A stretch of DNA of 64,000 bases from Leucobacter chromiiresistens (GCF_001477055.1 NZ_LDRK01000018.1:117136-181135); one strand, 5' to 3'; positions 26,742 to 36,965 are shown, counted from the first letter of the stretch. The notes: generated from the sequence alone by a model not told the origin. Numbers and translations: made by a program.

Positions 26742-28246
26742 TCCAGCTCTCGAACCGCGGCTTGGAAGCGTCGGCCGCGGTCTCCGTAGCTCTCGAACTG
26801 ATCCATCGACGCGGCGGCGGGCGAGAGCAGTACGGTGTCGCCGGGCTGGCCGATGGCGAGGGCCTCGGCCACCGCTGCGGCCATGATGCCCGCCGGATCG
26901 CCCTCGGCTTCCGAGACCTCGACGATGGGGCGCTCGCCGAGGTGCCGCCGCAGCGCCTCCACGACGGGCGCGCGGTCCACCCCGATCACCACTGCGCCGC
27001 GGAGACGGATCGCGTGGGTGCGCACGAGCTCGTCGATGTCGACGCCCTTGAGCAGGCCGCCGAGCACCCAGACCACGTCGTTCAGCGCCCGGAGCGATGC
27101 GTCCGCCGCATGGGCATTGGTCGCCTTCGAGTCGTCGATCCAGCGCAGGCCGCGAATCTCGCCGAGCGGCTGCGCGCGGTGCGGATCGGGCACGAACGAG
27201 AGCACCCCCTGCGCGATCTCACCCGGCTCGATGCCCCGGGCGCGGGCCAGAGCGCTGGCGGCGAGCACGTTCTGCACCATGTGCGGTGCGGCGAGACCCC
27301 GCTCGGCGAGCTCGGCGACGGTGACGAGTTCGAACGCCTCGCTGCGCCGCTCGGCGTGGTAGCCGCGATCGACGAGGATCCCCTCGACCACTCCGAACCC
27401 GCTGCTCGGCGGCGTGTCGAGACCGAAGCTGATGGCGCGGGCGCCCTCGACGACATCGGCGGCCTCCACCATCCGCTCGGTGGCGGGATCGGCGCGGTTG
27501 TACACGCACGCGACCTGCGTGTTGCGGTACACCTTCGCCTTCGCCGACCAGTAGGCTTCGGGGCCGCCGTGCCAGTCGAGGTGGTCGTCGGCGAAGTTCA
27601 GGCAGGTGCTCGCGTACGGCGAGATCTCGCCGAGCCGCTCGAGCTGGAAGCTGGAGAGCTCGACGACGATCGCGTCGTAGCCCTGCGGATCGCGGAGCGC
27701 GTCGAGGATGGGCGTGCCGATGTTGCCCGCCGGAGTCACCCGGAGGCCGCCCGCGGCGAGCATGTGGGCGGTGAGCTGGGTCGTCGTCGTCTTGCCGTTC
27801 GTGCCCGTGATGCAGATCCAGTCCGCGATCCGGCCGGTCTTGTCGCGCAGTCTCCAGCCGAGCTCGATGTCCCCCCAGACCGTGACGTCGCGCGCGGTCG
27901 CCCAGGACGTCAGGGGGTGATCGGGGCGGTACCCGGGCGAGACGACGACGAGCTCCGGGTCGAACGCCTCGAGATCCGCCAGCTGGGCCTCGTCGTCGCC
28001 CTCGATGAGCCACTCCGCGCCGATGACGTCGAGCAGGCGCTCCCGCTCCGGATCGCGCGCGCCGGTGATCACGCGAACGCGGCATCCCAGTTCGACGAGC
28101 GTATCTGCGACGGAGAACCCGGTGACGCCGAGCCCGAGCACCGCGACGCGGAGCCCGCTCCAATCGTGGTGCCAGCTCGAGAGCGACTCGACGCGCTCGG
28201 CGACGAGCTTCGCGTAGATCGATGCGTCCCCGCTGCTGCTGTTCAC
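26738..28246 (-). CDS. murD: UDP-N-acetylmuramoyl-L-alanine--D-glutamate ligase MurD
   Basis: Adds D-glutamate to the nucleotide precursor. The 502-residue protein has VAVLGLGVTGFSVADTL at the N-terminus, the ATP loop CITGTNGKTTTTQL, NFADDHLDWHGG, and WIDDSKATNAHAADASL in the C-terminal domain. GTG at 28246 is chosen because GGGAG lies 5 nt upstream. An in-frame ATG at 28258 that shares its A with the mraY stop (TGATG) is the alternative, adding four residues. It lies between mraY and ftsW. Confidence 0.95.
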   Translation of the reverse strand: MNSSSGDASIYAKLVAERVESLSSWHHDWSGLRVAVLGLGVTGFSVADTLVELGCRVRVITGARDPERERLLDVIGAEWLIEGDDEAQLADLEAFDPELVVVSPGYRPDHPLTSWATARDVTVWGDIELGWRLRDKTGRIADWICITGTNGKTTTTQLTAHMLAAGGLRVTPAGNIGTPILDALRDPQGYDAIVVELSSFQLERLGEISPYASTCLNFADDHLDWHGGPEAYWSAKAKVYRNTQVACVYNRADPATERMVEAADVVEGARAISFGLDTPPSSGFGVVEGILVDRGYHAERRSEAFELVTVAELAERGLAAPHMVQNVLAASALARARGIEPGEIAQGVLSFVPDPHRAQPLGEIRGLRWIDDSKATNAHAADASLRALNDVVWVLGGLLKGVDIDELVRTHAIRLRGAVVIGVDRAPVVEALRRHLGERPIVEVSEAEGDPAGIMAAAVAEALAIGQPGDTVLLSPAAASMDQFESYGDRGRRFQAAVRELE

Positions 28247-28257
28247 GTCTGCTCCCA

Positions 28258-29346
28258 TCACGGCTGCTGCAGCAGCCATTCGCCGTAGAAGGCCCCGACG
28301 CCGGCGATGACGAAGAGGGCGGCGATGATCCAGAACCGGACGACCACGGTCACCTCTGCCCAGCCCTTGAGTTCGAAGTGGTGGTGGATCGGACTCATGA
28401 GGAAGATGCGCTTCCCGTGCGTGACCTTGAAGTACAGGCGCTGCAGGATCACGGATCCGGTCTCGATGATGAACAGCCCGCCGATGAGGATCAGCAGCAC
28501 CTCAGTGCGGCTGACGATCGCGAGCGCCGCGATCGCGCCGCCGATGCCCATCGAGCCGGTGTCGCCCATGAACACGTGGGCGGGGTTGGTGTTCCACCAG
28601 AGGAATCCGCCGACGCCGCCGAGGAACGCCGCCGCGATGACGGCGAGATCCATCGGATCGCGCACCTCGTAGCACCCGGGCTCCGACGCCGTGCTCGCGC
28701 AGCTCTGCGCCGCCTGCCAGAAGCCGATGATGAGATACGCCCCGAATGCGAAGATCGCGGCACCCGCGGCGAGTCCGTCGAGGCCGTCCGTCACGTTGAC
28801 CGCGTTGGTCGTCGCGGTGACGATGACCATTACCCAGATGATCACGAGGCCCACGCCGATGATCGGCCCGAACGTCATGAAGTCGAAGGGCAGATCGCGG
28901 AACACGGAGATGTGCGTCGAGACGGGGGTGATGCCCGCGTCGTTCGCGAACTGGATGCCGAGAACGGCGAACGAGACGGCGATGACGACCTGTCCGACGA
29001 TCTTCGCCCAGCCCCCGAGACCGGCCGACGCCTGCTGCCGGGTCTTCATGAAGTCGTCGATGAAGCCGACGAGCCCGGCTCCGACCGCCATGAGGATCAC
29101 GAGGAGTGCCGAGGGCGAGGGCTGCTCGCCCATCACGAGCTTGCCGACGAAGTAGGCGATCACCGATCCGGAGAGGAAGATGAGCCCGCCCATCGTGGGG
29201 GTGCCGCGCTTGACCTCGTGCTCCTTCGGGCCGTCGACGCGGATCGGCTGCCCCCAGCGCAGTCGATTGAAGCCGCGCACGAACAGCGGGGTGAGCAGCA
29301 GCGAGTACAGCAGGGAGAACCCTCCCGCGATGAGGAGCGCGATCAT
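28258..29346 (-). CDS. mraY: Phospho-N-acetylmuramoyl-pentapeptide transferase MraY
   Basis: Integral membrane enzyme that moves the phospho-MurNAc-pentapeptide to undecaprenyl phosphate, giving lipid I. The 362-residue protein has about ten helices and the motifs [23 protein letters not shown] (catalytic Asp pair), [30 protein letters not shown] and [15 protein letters not shown] at 29346 has GGGGAGG upstream and overlaps the murF stop (ATGA). Confidence 0.97.
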   Translation of the reverse strand: MIALLIAGGFSLLYSLLLTPLFVRGFNRLRWGQPIRVDGPKEHEVKRGTPTMGGLIFLSGSVIAYFVGKLVMGEQPSPSALLVILMAVGAGLVGFIDDFMKTRQQASAGLGGWAKIVGQVVIAVSFAVLGIQFANDAGITPVSTHISVFRDLPFDFMTFGPIIGVGLVIIWVMVIVTATTNAVNVTDGLDGLAAGAAIFAFGAYLIIGFWQAAQSCASTASEPGCYEVRDPMDLAVIAAAFLGGVGGFLWWNTNPAHVFMGDTGSMGIGGAIAALAIVSRTEVLLILIGGLFIIETGSVILQRLYFKVTHGKRIFLMSPIHHHFELKGWAEVTVVVRFWIIAALFVIAGVGAFYGEWLLQQP

Positions 29347-30752
29347 GCGTACGCCTCCCCGAGTCGATCTCCGAGTCCCTGGAGGCCGGCCGCGTTCGAC
29401 GACTTCACGAGCACGGTGTCGCCCGCGCGCAGTGTCTCGGTCAGGTAGGCGAAGGCCTCGTCCTGCTCGGAGAAGAACGTGCTCTCGCCGTCCCACGACC
29501 CCTCGTTGATGGCGCTGATGTGCAGCTGACGCGCCTCATCGCCCACCACCACGAGTTCGGAGATGCCGAGGCGCACGGCCTGGAGGCCGACCCGACGGTG
29601 CTCCTCGATGGAGTACTCCCCCAGCTCGCTCATCGCGCCGAGCACCGCCACCGAGCGGCCCTCCGGCTTGCGGATCTGCGCGAGTGTGCGGAGCGCCGCG
29701 CTCATCGAATCCGGGCTCGCGTTGTAGGCGTCGTTGATGACCGTGATGCCGTCGCGGCCGCCGAGCACCTCCATGCGACCCGGTGCGGCGAGCGTCGCAG
29801 ACTCGAGCGTCGCGACGATGTCGGCCAACGGGATGCCGAGCGCGCGGCCCACGGCTGCGGCGGCAAGCGCGTTCATGACGTGGTGCTCGCCGAGCACGCG
29901 GAAGCGCACCGGCAGCGAGGCGCCGTCGGCGTGGATCGTGAACGACGTCCCGGTCGCCGAGGCATCGACGTCGGTCGCGCGCACGTCGGCGCCGTCCGAG
30001 AGTCCGAACCAGAGCACGCGGGCGCGCGTGAGGTCCGCCATCTGCGAGACGCGGGGGTCGTCGCGGTTGAGCACGGCGATGGCGTCCTCGGGCAGGTCGC
30101 GCACCATCTCGCTCTTCGTGCGGAACGTGGTCTCGATGCCCCCGAACTCGCCGGCGTGCGCGAGACCGACCGTGAGCACGACGCCGATGTGCGGCGGAGC
30201 CATCGCGGTGAGGCGGGCGATCTCGCCCTCGGCGCTCGCCCCCATCTCGGCGACGAGCGTCCGCGTGTCGGGCGCGACGCGCAGCATCGTCAGCGGTCCG
30301 CCCACCTCGTTGTTGAACGACTTGGCCGAGGCGACCGTGGGGCCCGTCCGCTCCGCCATCGCCGCGACGAGGTTCTTCGTCGTGGTCTTGCCGTTCGAGC
30401 CCGTGATGCCCACGATGGTGAGCCCGCCCGCGTCGCGCACGCGGCGGACGACCTCGGTCGCGAGCGCCCCGAGCGCAACAGTGCTGTCGCTGACGAGGAT
30501 CTGAGGCGCACGCCGATCGACGTCGCGCTCGACGACGAGCAGCGCCGCCCCGGCGTCGACGGCGCGGTCGGCGTAGCGGTGCCCATCGGTCTCCTCGCCG
30601 CGGCGTGCGAAGAAGATCTGCCCCGGGCCGATCTCGCGGGAGTCGGTCTGCGACTCGCCGTCGATCACCGTGTCGGGCCCCGATCCGTCGTCTCCGACGA
30701 TCAGGCGGCCGTTCACGGCGGTCGCGATCTCGGCCAGTGTCAGTGCAATCAC
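29343..30752 (-). CDS. murF: UDP-N-acetylmuramoyl-tripeptide--D-alanyl-D-alanine ligase MurF
   Basis: Adds D-Ala-D-Ala to complete the pentapeptide precursor. The 469-residue protein has [16 protein letters not shown], the ATP loop [40 protein letters not shown], and [16 protein letters not shown] with LGAMSELGE in the C-terminal part. GTG at 30752 overlaps the murE stop as GTGA. No separate Shine-Dalgarno is seen, so translation probably depends on ribosomes finishing murE. Confidence 0.96.
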   Translation of the reverse strand: MIALTLAEIATAVNGRLIVGDDGSGPDTVIDGESQTDSREIGPGQIFFARRGEETDGHRYADRAVDAGAALLVVERDVDRRAPQILVSDSTVALGALATEVVRRVRDAGGLTIVGITGSNGKTTTKNLVAAMAERTGPTVASAKSFNNEVGGPLTMLRVAPDTRTLVAEMGASAEGEIARLTAMAPPHIGVVLTVGLAHAGEFGGIETTFRTKSEMVRDLPEDAIAVLNRDDPRVSQMADLTRARVLWFGLSDGADVRATDVDASATGTSFTIHADGASLPVRFRVLGEHHVMNALAAAAVGRALGIPLADIVATLESATLAAPGRMEVLGGRDGITVINDAYNASPDSMSAALRTLAQIRKPEGRSVAVLGAMSELGEYSIEEHRRVGLQAVRLGISELVVVGDEARQLHISAINEGSWDGESTFFSEQDEAFAYLTETLRAGDTVLVKSSNAAGLQGLGDRLGEAYA

Positions 30753-32305
30753 GGGAGCAATCCTGCCTCGCGGAGCGCGCCGCGAACTTCGTCACGCGCC
30801 GAGTACGGGATGAACCGACCGGCGACCTCTTGATGGTCCTCGTGTCCGGGACCGGCATACAGAATAACGTCACCGGGATCGGCGAGCGAAATGGCGAGCC
30901 GCACGGCGGCGCGCGGGTCGCCCTCCTCGATCACGTCGGCGTGCCGGGCGGACCGCGCGCCCGCGATGAGCTGCGCGCGGATCGCCTCGGGCGGCTCCGA
31001 GCGGGGGTGGTAGTCGCACACGATGACGGTGTCCGCGCCCGCGGCCGCGATCCTGCCCATCTCCTCGCGCTTCGTGGTGTCGCGGTCGCCATCGGCGCCG
31101 AAGAGGAAGATGATCCTGCCCGGTGCGACCTCGCCGAGCGCATCGAGCATCGCTGCGAACGCGCCAGGGGTGTGCCCGTAGTCGACGTAGAAGCGGGGGC
31201 CGCTGCTGCCGCTCTCGGTGATCTGCTCGAGCCGGCCGGGGATGAACACCGGGATGCGACCGTGGTCGAGCCCGCGCGAGACCTGCTCGATGGGGATCCC
31301 GGCCTCGTGCAGCATGATGAGCGCGAGCGCGGCGTTCTCCGCCATGAAGCGGCCGAACACGGGGACGCTGCCGCGGAAGTGCGCGCCCTCGGGGCCCTGC
31401 AGCACGAAGGACACGCCGTCGAGCGTCTGCCGCGTGATCGCGAGATGCCAATCTGCGTCCTGCCCGTACTCGGTCGCGAGTCGCGTCACCGGGATGCGCG
31501 ACTCGCGCGCGATGCGCTGCCCCCACGGCGAGTCGACGACGACGACGCCGCGCTCCGCGTGCTCGGGTGAGAAGAGCGCGAGCTTCGCCGCGAAGTAGGT
31601 CTCCAGGTCGCCGAACTCGTCGAGGTGGTCCTGCGAGAAGTTGTTGAACGCGACGACGTCGAAGTGCACCCCGTCGAGCCGGTGGCGCACCACGGCCTGC
31701 GCCGACACCTCCAGCGCGACGCCCGCGACGCCGACCTCGGCCATGCGCGCCAGCAGGCCGTGCAGCTCGGACGCCTCAGGGCTGGTGAGGTTGCTGACGA
31801 CGACCTCGTCGCCGATCCTCCGCTCGGCGGTGGAGCTGAGACCCGCCGTGATGCCCGCCGCGCGCAGCAGTTCGGCGAGGAGGTAGACGACGCTGGTCTT
31901 GCCGTTCGTGCCGGTGACCCCGAAGATTCGCGCCGCGAACCCGTCGGTGCCGTAGACCGCCGCTGCGACGTCCCCGAGAACGGTCCGCGGATGCGCTTCG
32001 GAGACGAGTACGGGCAGGTCCGGAGCAGCCGCGGCGGCCAGCTCGGCCCCGGGGGCATCGGTGAGCATGGCACTCGCACCCGACGCCGCGGCCTGGCCGG
32101 CGAACTCGGCGCCATGGCGCTGCGCGCCCGGCATGCCCACGTACAGGTCGCCGGGACGGACGTCGCGGGAGTCGAGCGACACCCCGGTCACCGCCAGGCC
32201 CGTCGGCAGGCCCGACGTCCGCAGCCCGAACCGATCGACGATCGCGTCGACGGGAACGGGAACGGGGTGCTGCGGGCGAATGCTCAAGGCATCTCCGGTA
32301 CTCAC
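30749..32305 (-). CDS. murE: UDP-N-acetylmuramoyl-dipeptide ligase MurE, altered diamino-acid motif
   Basis: Adds the third stem residue, usually a diamino acid. The protein has 518 residues. The N-terminal domain has SLDSRDVRPGDLYVGMPG, the ATP loop FGVTGTNGKTSVVYLLAELL follows, and then EVSAQAV, NFSQDHLDEFGD and YGHTPGA. The loop that reads DNPR in DAP-adding enzymes is YHPR here (CDYHPRSEPPEAI), so the Asp and Asn are replaced but the Arg is kept. That suggests another substrate such as diaminobutyrate, ornithine or lysine. GTG at 32305 has AGGAGG 9 nt upstream; ftsI ends 23 bases earlier. Confidence 0.94.
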   Translation of the reverse strand: MSTGDALSIRPQHPVPVPVDAIVDRFGLRTSGLPTGLAVTGVSLDSRDVRPGDLYVGMPGAQRHGAEFAGQAAASGASAMLTDAPGAELAAAAAPDLPVLVSEAHPRTVLGDVAAAVYGTDGFAARIFGVTGTNGKTSVVYLLAELLRAAGITAGLSSTAERRIGDEVVVSNLTSPEASELHGLLARMAEVGVAGVALEVSAQAVVRHRLDGVHFDVVAFNNFSQDHLDEFGDLETYFAAKLALFSPEHAERGVVVVDSPWGQRIARESRIPVTRLATEYGQDADWHLAITRQTLDGVSFVLQGPEGAHFRGSVPVFGRFMAENAALALIMLHEAGIPIEQVSRGLDHGRIPVFIPGRLEQITESGSSGPRFYVDYGHTPGAFAAMLDALGEVAPGRIIFLFGADGDRDTTKREEMGRIAAAGADTVIVCDYHPRSEPPEAIRAQLIAGARSARHADVIEEGDPRAAVRLAISLADPGDVILYAGPGHEDHQEVAGRFIPYSARDEVRGALREAGLLP

Positions 32306-32328
32306 GGGTGCGGGCCTCCTGGGCGTGA

Positions 32329-34125
32329 TCAATACTCGGTGGGGAGCGGCGAGAACTCCCCCGTGGACGGCGGAATGTGGAATGTGCGGATCGTCGCCTC
32401 TGCAGCCTGCCGGAATGCGGTGAGCGCGGCGACGCCGCCATCTCCCGCCGTCGGGAACGCAATCGATGCTACCGCGACGTACTGCGGGTCGTCGGCCGGG
32501 AAGATGCCCGCGAACGAGTGCACGTAGTCGGTGCGGTAGAGCCCGGTGTCGGGATCGACCTGCTCGGCCGTGCCGGTCTTGCCCGCGACGCGGTAGCCGG
32601 GGATGGAGATGAGGTCGGAGAACCAGCCCTCGGTGGTCACCGTCTCGAGCATGGCCATGACATCGGCGGCGGTCTGCTCCGAGACCGCCGTCTCGGGCTC
32701 GCCGTGGTCGGGCTCGGTGACCGAGCCGTCCGCCGCGGTGCACTGCTTGACGATGCTCGGCGGCACGCGGACGCCCTTGTTGGCGATCGTCTGGTAGACG
32801 CCCGCCGTCTGCACGATGGTGGACGAGAGCCCCTGGCCGAACATCGTGTTGTACGACGTCTGCCGGTCCCAGTCGCCCGGCTCGTACAGCAGGCCCGAAT
32901 CCTCGACCGGCATGCCGGCCTGCGTGGCGGTGCCGACGCCGAACCGCTTCAGGTAGTCGTATCGCGTGTCGGCGTCGAGCTGCGCGCCGAGCATCGAGGT
33001 GCCGACGTTCGACGACTGCGTCAGAATTCCGGTGAGCGTCCAGGGCATCTCGGGGTGGTTGAATGCGTCGCCGAAGCGCACACCCGGTTCGGGCTCCAGG
33101 TAGTCGGGGGTGAGATTCTGCGAGGTGGGGGTGGCCACGCCCTGGTCGATGAGCGCGGCGGCGGTGATCGTCTTGAACGTCGATCCCGGTTCGTACGGCG
33201 AGGTGAAGGATCGGGCCTCGCGCTTCCCGGGGTCGGAGGCGTCGACGTCGTTCGGGTCGACGGATCCGTCCTCGGCGACGGCGACGAGTTCGCCCGTGTG
33301 CACGTTCATCACGGTGAGCAGGCCGTATTCGGCGCCGACGGACTGCACCTGCTGGTTGATCGCCTGCTGCGCCTCCCACTGCAGGTCGCGATCGATGGTG
33401 AGCTGCACGGTGCCGCCGTCCTCGACCTTGCGGGTGACCACGACGCTGCCCGGCAGCGCGACGCCGTCCTCGCTGCGCTCGTAGGTCTCGGTGCCGTCGA
33501 CGCCGGTGAGGCAGGCGTCCTGCGACAGCTCGACGCCGGCCTGGGGCACGTCGTCGGCGCCGGAGAAGCCGACGATGTTGCCGCCGACCGCACCGTTCGG
33601 GTACGTGCGCTTGTGCTGGCTCTCGAACGTGAGCCACGGGATCTCGAGCGCCTTGAGCGCATTCAGCTGGGTCAGATCGATCGAGCGCTGCACGTAGGCG
33701 AAGTCGGATTTCGGGTTGTCGCGCAGCGCGTCGTCGACGATCTTTTGGATCTCCGCGCCGCTCTGGCCGGTCACCTCCCCGATCTCCTCGAACGCCTGCG
33801 CCGCTGAGACCTCGACGGTGCCCACGCCGCGCTCCGCGTCGAGGCGGTAGAAGACCCCGTCGTTGAGGCGGGTGTTCTTCGGCGACAGCTGCACGTCGTA
33901 CCGCTCGTCGGTGGTGGCCAGCACCTCCCCGTCGCGGTCGACGATGTCGCCCCGCACGCTCGGTATGGCGACGGGCACGGCGCGCTTGTCCTTCGCGTCC
34001 TCGTTGAGGGCGGCGGCCGAGACGACCTGCACGTCGACGAGTCGCACGAGGAACACGAGCGCGGCGACGATGATGATGCCGAGCGCAATGGCTCGACGGA
34101 GCGACGATCCGCGCAGTCTCAGCAT
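32329..34125 (-). CDS. ftsI: Septal transpeptidase FtsI (class B penicillin-binding protein)
   Basis: Cross-links septal peptidoglycan with FtsW. The 598-residue protein has an N-terminal membrane helix (residues 11-32) and a dimerisation domain with VRGDIVDRDGEVLATT. The transpeptidase domain carries SxxK (STFK, 315-318), SSN (371-373) and KTG (516-518). The C-terminus PPSTGEFSPLPTEY has no PASTA domain. GGGAGG lies 6 nt before the ATG. It follows ftsL by 28 bases. Confidence 0.96.
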   Translation of the reverse strand: MLRLRGSSLRRAIALGIIIVAALVFLVRLVDVQVVSAAALNEDAKDKRAVPVAIPSVRGDIVDRDGEVLATTDERYDVQLSPKNTRLNDGVFYRLDAERGVGTVEVSAAQAFEEIGEVTGQSGAEIQKIVDDALRDNPKSDFAYVQRSIDLTQLNALKALEIPWLTFESQHKRTYPNGAVGGNIVGFSGADDVPQAGVELSQDACLTGVDGTETYERSEDGVALPGSVVVTRKVEDGGTVQLTIDRDLQWEAQQAINQQVQSVGAEYGLLTVMNVHTGELVAVAEDGSVDPNDVDASDPGKREARSFTSPYEPGSTFKTITAAALIDQGVATPTSQNLTPDYLEPEPGVRFGDAFNHPEMPWTLTGILTQSSNVGTSMLGAQLDADTRYDYLKRFGVGTATQAGMPVEDSGLLYEPGDWDRQTSYNTMFGQGLSSTIVQTAGVYQTIANKGVRVPPSIVKQCTAADGSVTEPDHGEPETAVSEQTAADVMAMLETVTTEGWFSDLISIPGYRVAGKTGTAEQVDPDTGLYRTDYVHSFAGIFPADDPQYVAVASIAFPTAGDGGVAALTAFRQAAEATIRTFHIPPSTGEFSPLPTEY

Positions 34126-34153
34126 CCGATACCTCCCGGAGTTCTGCTGCTGC

Positions 34154-34759
34154 CTAGTGCGTGTCGGGCGCCGGCAGCTTGCCCGTCCACCGTACCGGCG
34201 GATCGATGCTTTCGGCCTGTGCGCCCGCGGCCTGTCCCGAGTTGCGCGGCACCAGCAGCCCGGCGGCGTCGACCACCGGCATGCTCTCGAGGGTCGCGTT
34301 CGCGACGAGGTTGCCCGACGCCTCCGTCGTCTCGGAATCGAGTGCTCCGAGCACCGCCCCGTCGCTCAGGCGGAGCGTAGCGGGGCGCGAGTTCTGCACC
34401 ATGCCGAGCGCCGCGGCGTTCTCGGCCAGGTTCTGCGGCGAGGCGAGCTTGTCGACGTTCTGGGAGAGCACGCGCTCCACGCGCGCGAGGTCGCGCTGCT
34501 CCACCTCGAGCGCCCGCGTCTCGTAGGCGCCCTGGGAGATCGCGATGCTCAGGCCGAGCTGCGTCGCGAAGATTGTCAGCACCACGCCGACGGCGATGAG
34601 CGCCCCGGCGAGCGGGCTGCGCTTCGCGCGCGCCGCCGGTCGCGCTGCGGGCGCGGGCACCGGCCGCAGGTGCCGTTCGCGCTCGGTCGCGGGCGTCCCC
34701 GCGGGCGCGCCGAGCCGGAGCGCCGCTGCGTCGAATTCCATCGGCATCGTCGTGCTCAT
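34154..34759 (-). CDS. ftsL: FtsL-like cell division protein
   Basis: A 201-residue bitopic protein. Residues 1-47 are cytoplasmic and Pro/Ala/Arg-rich, a membrane helix spans about 50-70 ([20 protein letters not shown]), and a short coiled coil follows at 75-105 ([23 protein letters not shown]). A further 90-residue extracytoplasmic tail is longer than in E. coli FtsL. Identification rests mainly on position between rsmH and ftsI plus topology, since FtsL sequences diverge quickly. The ATG overlaps the rsmH stop (ATGA). Confidence 0.85.
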   Translation of the reverse strand: MSTTMPMEFDAAALRLGAPAGTPATERERHLRPVPAPAARPAARAKRSPLAGALIAVGVVLTIFATQLGLSIAISQGAYETRALEVEQRDLARVERVLSQNVDKLASPQNLAENAAALGMVQNSRPATLRLSDGAVLGALDSETTEASGNLVANATLESMPVVDAAGLLVPRNSGQAAGAQAESIDPPVRWTGKLPAPDTH

Positions 34760-35739
34760 CGTGCGTCCCTCACTCGTTCGGCGGCGCGCAGGCGCACGGG
34801 GATGGCGCGCGGATTGCGCGCCCGTTCCGCATCGTCCGCGAGTTCCGCGCCTCGGGTGAGGAGGCGGAACTCGGGCCGATGCTCGGGGAGCTCCACCGGC
34901 AGCCCGGCGGGCGCGGTGGAGGCGGTGCGGCGGGCGAACTCGCGCTTGACGAACCGGTCCTCGAGGGACTGGTACGACATCACGACGGCGCGCCCACCGA
35001 CGCGCAGCAGGTCCAGCGCCGCGGGGATGGCGCGCTCGAGCACGGAGAGCTCCGCGTTCACCTCGATGCGCAGCGCTTGGAATACCCGCTTCGCCGGGTG
35101 GCGCTGGTCGCGCACCGCTGCGGGCGTCGCCGCCTGCAGCACGTCGACCAGCTGGCCGCTGCGCAGAATCGGCTCCTCGGCGCGGGCCGCGATGATGGCG
35201 CGCGCGTAGCGACCGGCGAGCGGCTCTTCGCCGTAGCGCTCGAAGATCGCGCGCAGGCGACCCTCCGGAGCCGTCGCGAGCACATCGGCGGCGGTCTCGC
35301 CGCTGCTCTGATCCATCCGCATGTCGAGCGGCGCGTCTTGAGCGTATGCGAAGCCGCGGTCGGCCTCGTCGAGCTGCAGGGAGGACACGCCGAGGTCGAA
35401 CAGCACGCCGTCGATGCGGGAGTAGCCGCTGTCCGCGACCGCGCGCGCGATCTCGTCGTACACCGCGTGCACGCGGATCGCCCGATCGCCGAAGCGTGCG
35501 AGTCGCGCGCCGGCGAGTTCCAGCGCCTCGGTGTCGCGGTCGAGGCCGATGACGTGCAGGTGCGGGAACCGCTCGAGCAGCGCCTCGGTGTGACCGCCCA
35601 TGCCGAGCGTCGCGTCGACGACCACCTGCGGCGCCCCGGAGTCCCCGTCGGTCACGGCGGGGGCGAGCAGCTCGATGCAGCGCTCGAGCAGCACGGGCGT
35701 GTGCAGCGCGCTCGGATCGCGTGTGTTGTCGTGTGCCAT
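34756..35739 (-). CDS. rsmH: 16S rRNA (cytosine-1402-N4)-methyltransferase RsmH
   Basis: Methylates N4 of C1402 in the ribosomal decoding centre, using SAM. The 327-residue protein begins [13 protein letters not shown] and has the SAM loop [46 protein letters not shown] (the RsmH signature) and MRMDQSS. The C-terminus has [17 protein letters not shown]. It follows mraZ by 12 bases and overlaps ftsL. Confidence 0.97.
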   Translation of the reverse strand: MAHDNTRDPSALHTPVLLERCIELLAPAVTDGDSGAPQVVVDATLGMGGHTEALLERFPHLHVIGLDRDTEALELAGARLARFGDRAIRVHAVYDEIARAVADSGYSRIDGVLFDLGVSSLQLDEADRGFAYAQDAPLDMRMDQSSGETAADVLATAPEGRLRAIFERYGEEPLAGRYARAIIAARAEEPILRSGQLVDVLQAATPAAVRDQRHPAKRVFQALRIEVNAELSVLERAIPAALDLLRVGGRAVVMSYQSLEDRFVKREFARRTASTAPAGLPVELPEHRPEFRLLTRGAELADDAERARNPRAIPVRLRAAERVRDAR

Positions 35740-35751
35740 AGCGATTCCGGG

Positions 35752-36183
35752 CTAGAACATGCCCGGGATCACCTCCTCCTCGATCTCGGAGAACGCCGCC
35801 TCCTGCGCTGCCAGATAGGTCTGCCAAGCCTCCGCGTCCCAGATCTCCGCGCGCGAGCCGGCGCCGATGACGGCGAGTTCGCGATCGAGCCCCGCGTATT
35901 CGCGGAGGTTCTGCGGGATGGTGACCCGGCTCTGCTTGTCGGGGGTCTCGGGGTGCGCCCCGGAGAGGAAGACGCGAAGGTAGTCGCGCGCCTGCTTGGA
36001 TGCCAGCGGCGCGCTGCGCAGGCGCTGGTGCATCTGCGCGAACTCCGTCTCGCTGAAGACGTAGAGGCACCGCTCCTGGCCGCGGGTGATCACGAGCCCG
36101 TCGGCGAGTTCGCTGCGGAACTTCGCGGGGAGGATCAGGCGGCCTTTCTCGTCCAGGCGCGGCGTGAAGGTTCCCAGGAACAA
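35752..36183 (-). CDS. mraZ: Transcriptional regulator MraZ
   Basis: DNA-binding regulator of the dcw operon and of its own gene. The 143-residue protein has two AbrB-like SpoVT folds, with the motifs [22 protein letters not shown] and [13 protein letters not shown]. The start is TTG at 36183: AAAGGAGG lies 5 nt upstream and this codon gives the exact family N-terminus. No ATG or GTG fits. Its operator repeats lie 33 bases upstream. Confidence 0.95.
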   Translation of the reverse strand: MFLGTFTPRLDEKGRLILPAKFRSELADGLVITRGQERCLYVFSETEFAQMHQRLRSAPLASKQARDYLRVFLSGAHPETPDKQSRVTIPQNLREYAGLDRELAVIGAGSRAEIWDAEAWQTYLAAQEAAFSEIEEEVIPGMF

Positions 36184-36216
36184 TGGGACCTCCTTTCGCC
36201 GACTCGTCCTCGAGCA

Positions 36217-36246
36217 CCAGTTTACTCCACTTTCCTCCACTCTTCC
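36217..36246 (-). promoter_or_regulatory. MraZ operator: three 10-bp repeats
   Basis: On the minus strand GTGGAG-type units repeat with 10-bp period (AGTGGAGG, AAAGTGGAGT, AAACTGG). Known MraZ sites are runs of AAAGTGG-like or TGGGN-like units with 10-bp spacing before mraZ. A lone AAAGTGG lies at 36410-36416 on the plus strand. Confidence 0.75.
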
Positions 36247-36456
36247 CCTCCGCGCACTGCGAATTGCGCGTTTTTCGCGGGAGATGGCGAAAAGACGCGG
36301 GTGCGACCATCCCCGCGTCGGTCACTCGACCGTCGCTCCCACGCCGGAGCAGCCGCGCCACGACGGAGGAACGGACAGTCGGGCAGCTGCGATCGCACCT
36401 GAGGGGAGCAAAGTGGAGTGAGCGGGGAACGCCGTACCGAACCGTGCCGCGGGCAC
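36247..36456. other. Non-coding promoter region of the dcw cluster
   Basis: Together with the operator and terminator it makes a 328-base gap between mraZ and the DUF3040 gene. I see no open frame with coding character. There is a short T/A-rich island (GTTTTTCGCGGG, GGCGAAAAGACG near 36269-36297) that probably holds the dcw promoter, but no convincing -35/-10 pair. Confidence 0.5.
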
Positions 36457-36487
36457 GAAAAAAGCGCCAGGTCACCGACCTGGCGCT
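36457..36487 (-). terminator. Rho-independent terminator of the DUF3040 gene
   Basis: A perfect 11-bp stem (AGCGCCAGGTC and complement, 3-nt loop) is followed by a run of T on the minus strand, 25 bases after the DUF3040 stop. It is the clearest intrinsic terminator in the window and isolates the dcw promoter region. Confidence 0.9.
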
Positions 36488-36511
36488 GCGCGCTGAGTGC
36501 GTAGGGGCGGG

Positions 36512-36898
36512 TTAGCGCTCCCCCTCCATCCGCTGATCCCAGCGGCGCTCCATGCGCTCGCTGAGCGACTCCCGCGACGACTTCGCGGCCCTCGGCCCCG
36601 CGCTGGCCGAGGTGATGTCGTCGACCGTCAGCGGGCCCGACGAGCGACGCGACAGCATGAGCACCACGCCGCCGAGCATGATGGCGAAACCGACGAGGCC
36701 GAGCCAGAGCAACTGCACCGCGACACCCGCGACGAGAACGCCGATTCCGGCAACCACGACGATCACGCCGAGCACGAGAGACCGGTAGTTGAGGCGGCGG
36801 GGCTCGGCGGAACCTGCTTGCAGAACATCGGCTTCGCTCTGGTAGAAGCCGCGCTCCATCTCGTCAAGCAACCGCTGTTCGTGCTCTGACAGCGCCAT
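36512..36898 (-). CDS. DUF3040 family membrane protein
   Basis: A 128-residue protein beginning MALSEHEQRLLDEMERGFY, the DUF3040 signature. Two membrane helices at about 40-62 and 64-84 and a cytoplasmic Ser/Arg-rich tail follow. The family is actinobacterial and its function is unknown. AGGAGGG precedes the ATG. It is divergent from a polyprenyl synthase gene, with 73 bases between starts, and often lies near mraZ in this phylum. Confidence 0.9.
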   Translation of the reverse strand: MALSEHEQRLLDEMERGFYQSEADVLQAGSAEPRRLNYRSLVLGVIVVVAGIGVLVAGVAVQLLWLGLVGFAIMLGGVVLMLSRRSSGPLTVDDITSASAGPRAAKSSRESLSERMERRWDQRMEGER

Positions 36899-36959
36899 GA
36901 CGACCCTCCTGCATCTCGTGAAACGTGGTACCCATCAGTCTACGACCCGTGCCCGTGAG

Positions 36960-36965
36960 TAGGCT
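36960..36965 (+). promoter_or_regulatory. -10 hexamer of a leaderless polyprenyl synthase mRNA
   Basis: TAGGCT lies 6 nt (AGGCGC) before the GTG at 36972. There is no Shine-Dalgarno and no good -35. Confidence 0.5.

Noticed and set aside
36914..36929. parS-like site (CTCGTGAAACGTGG)
   Set aside because: Only one half matches the parS consensus.
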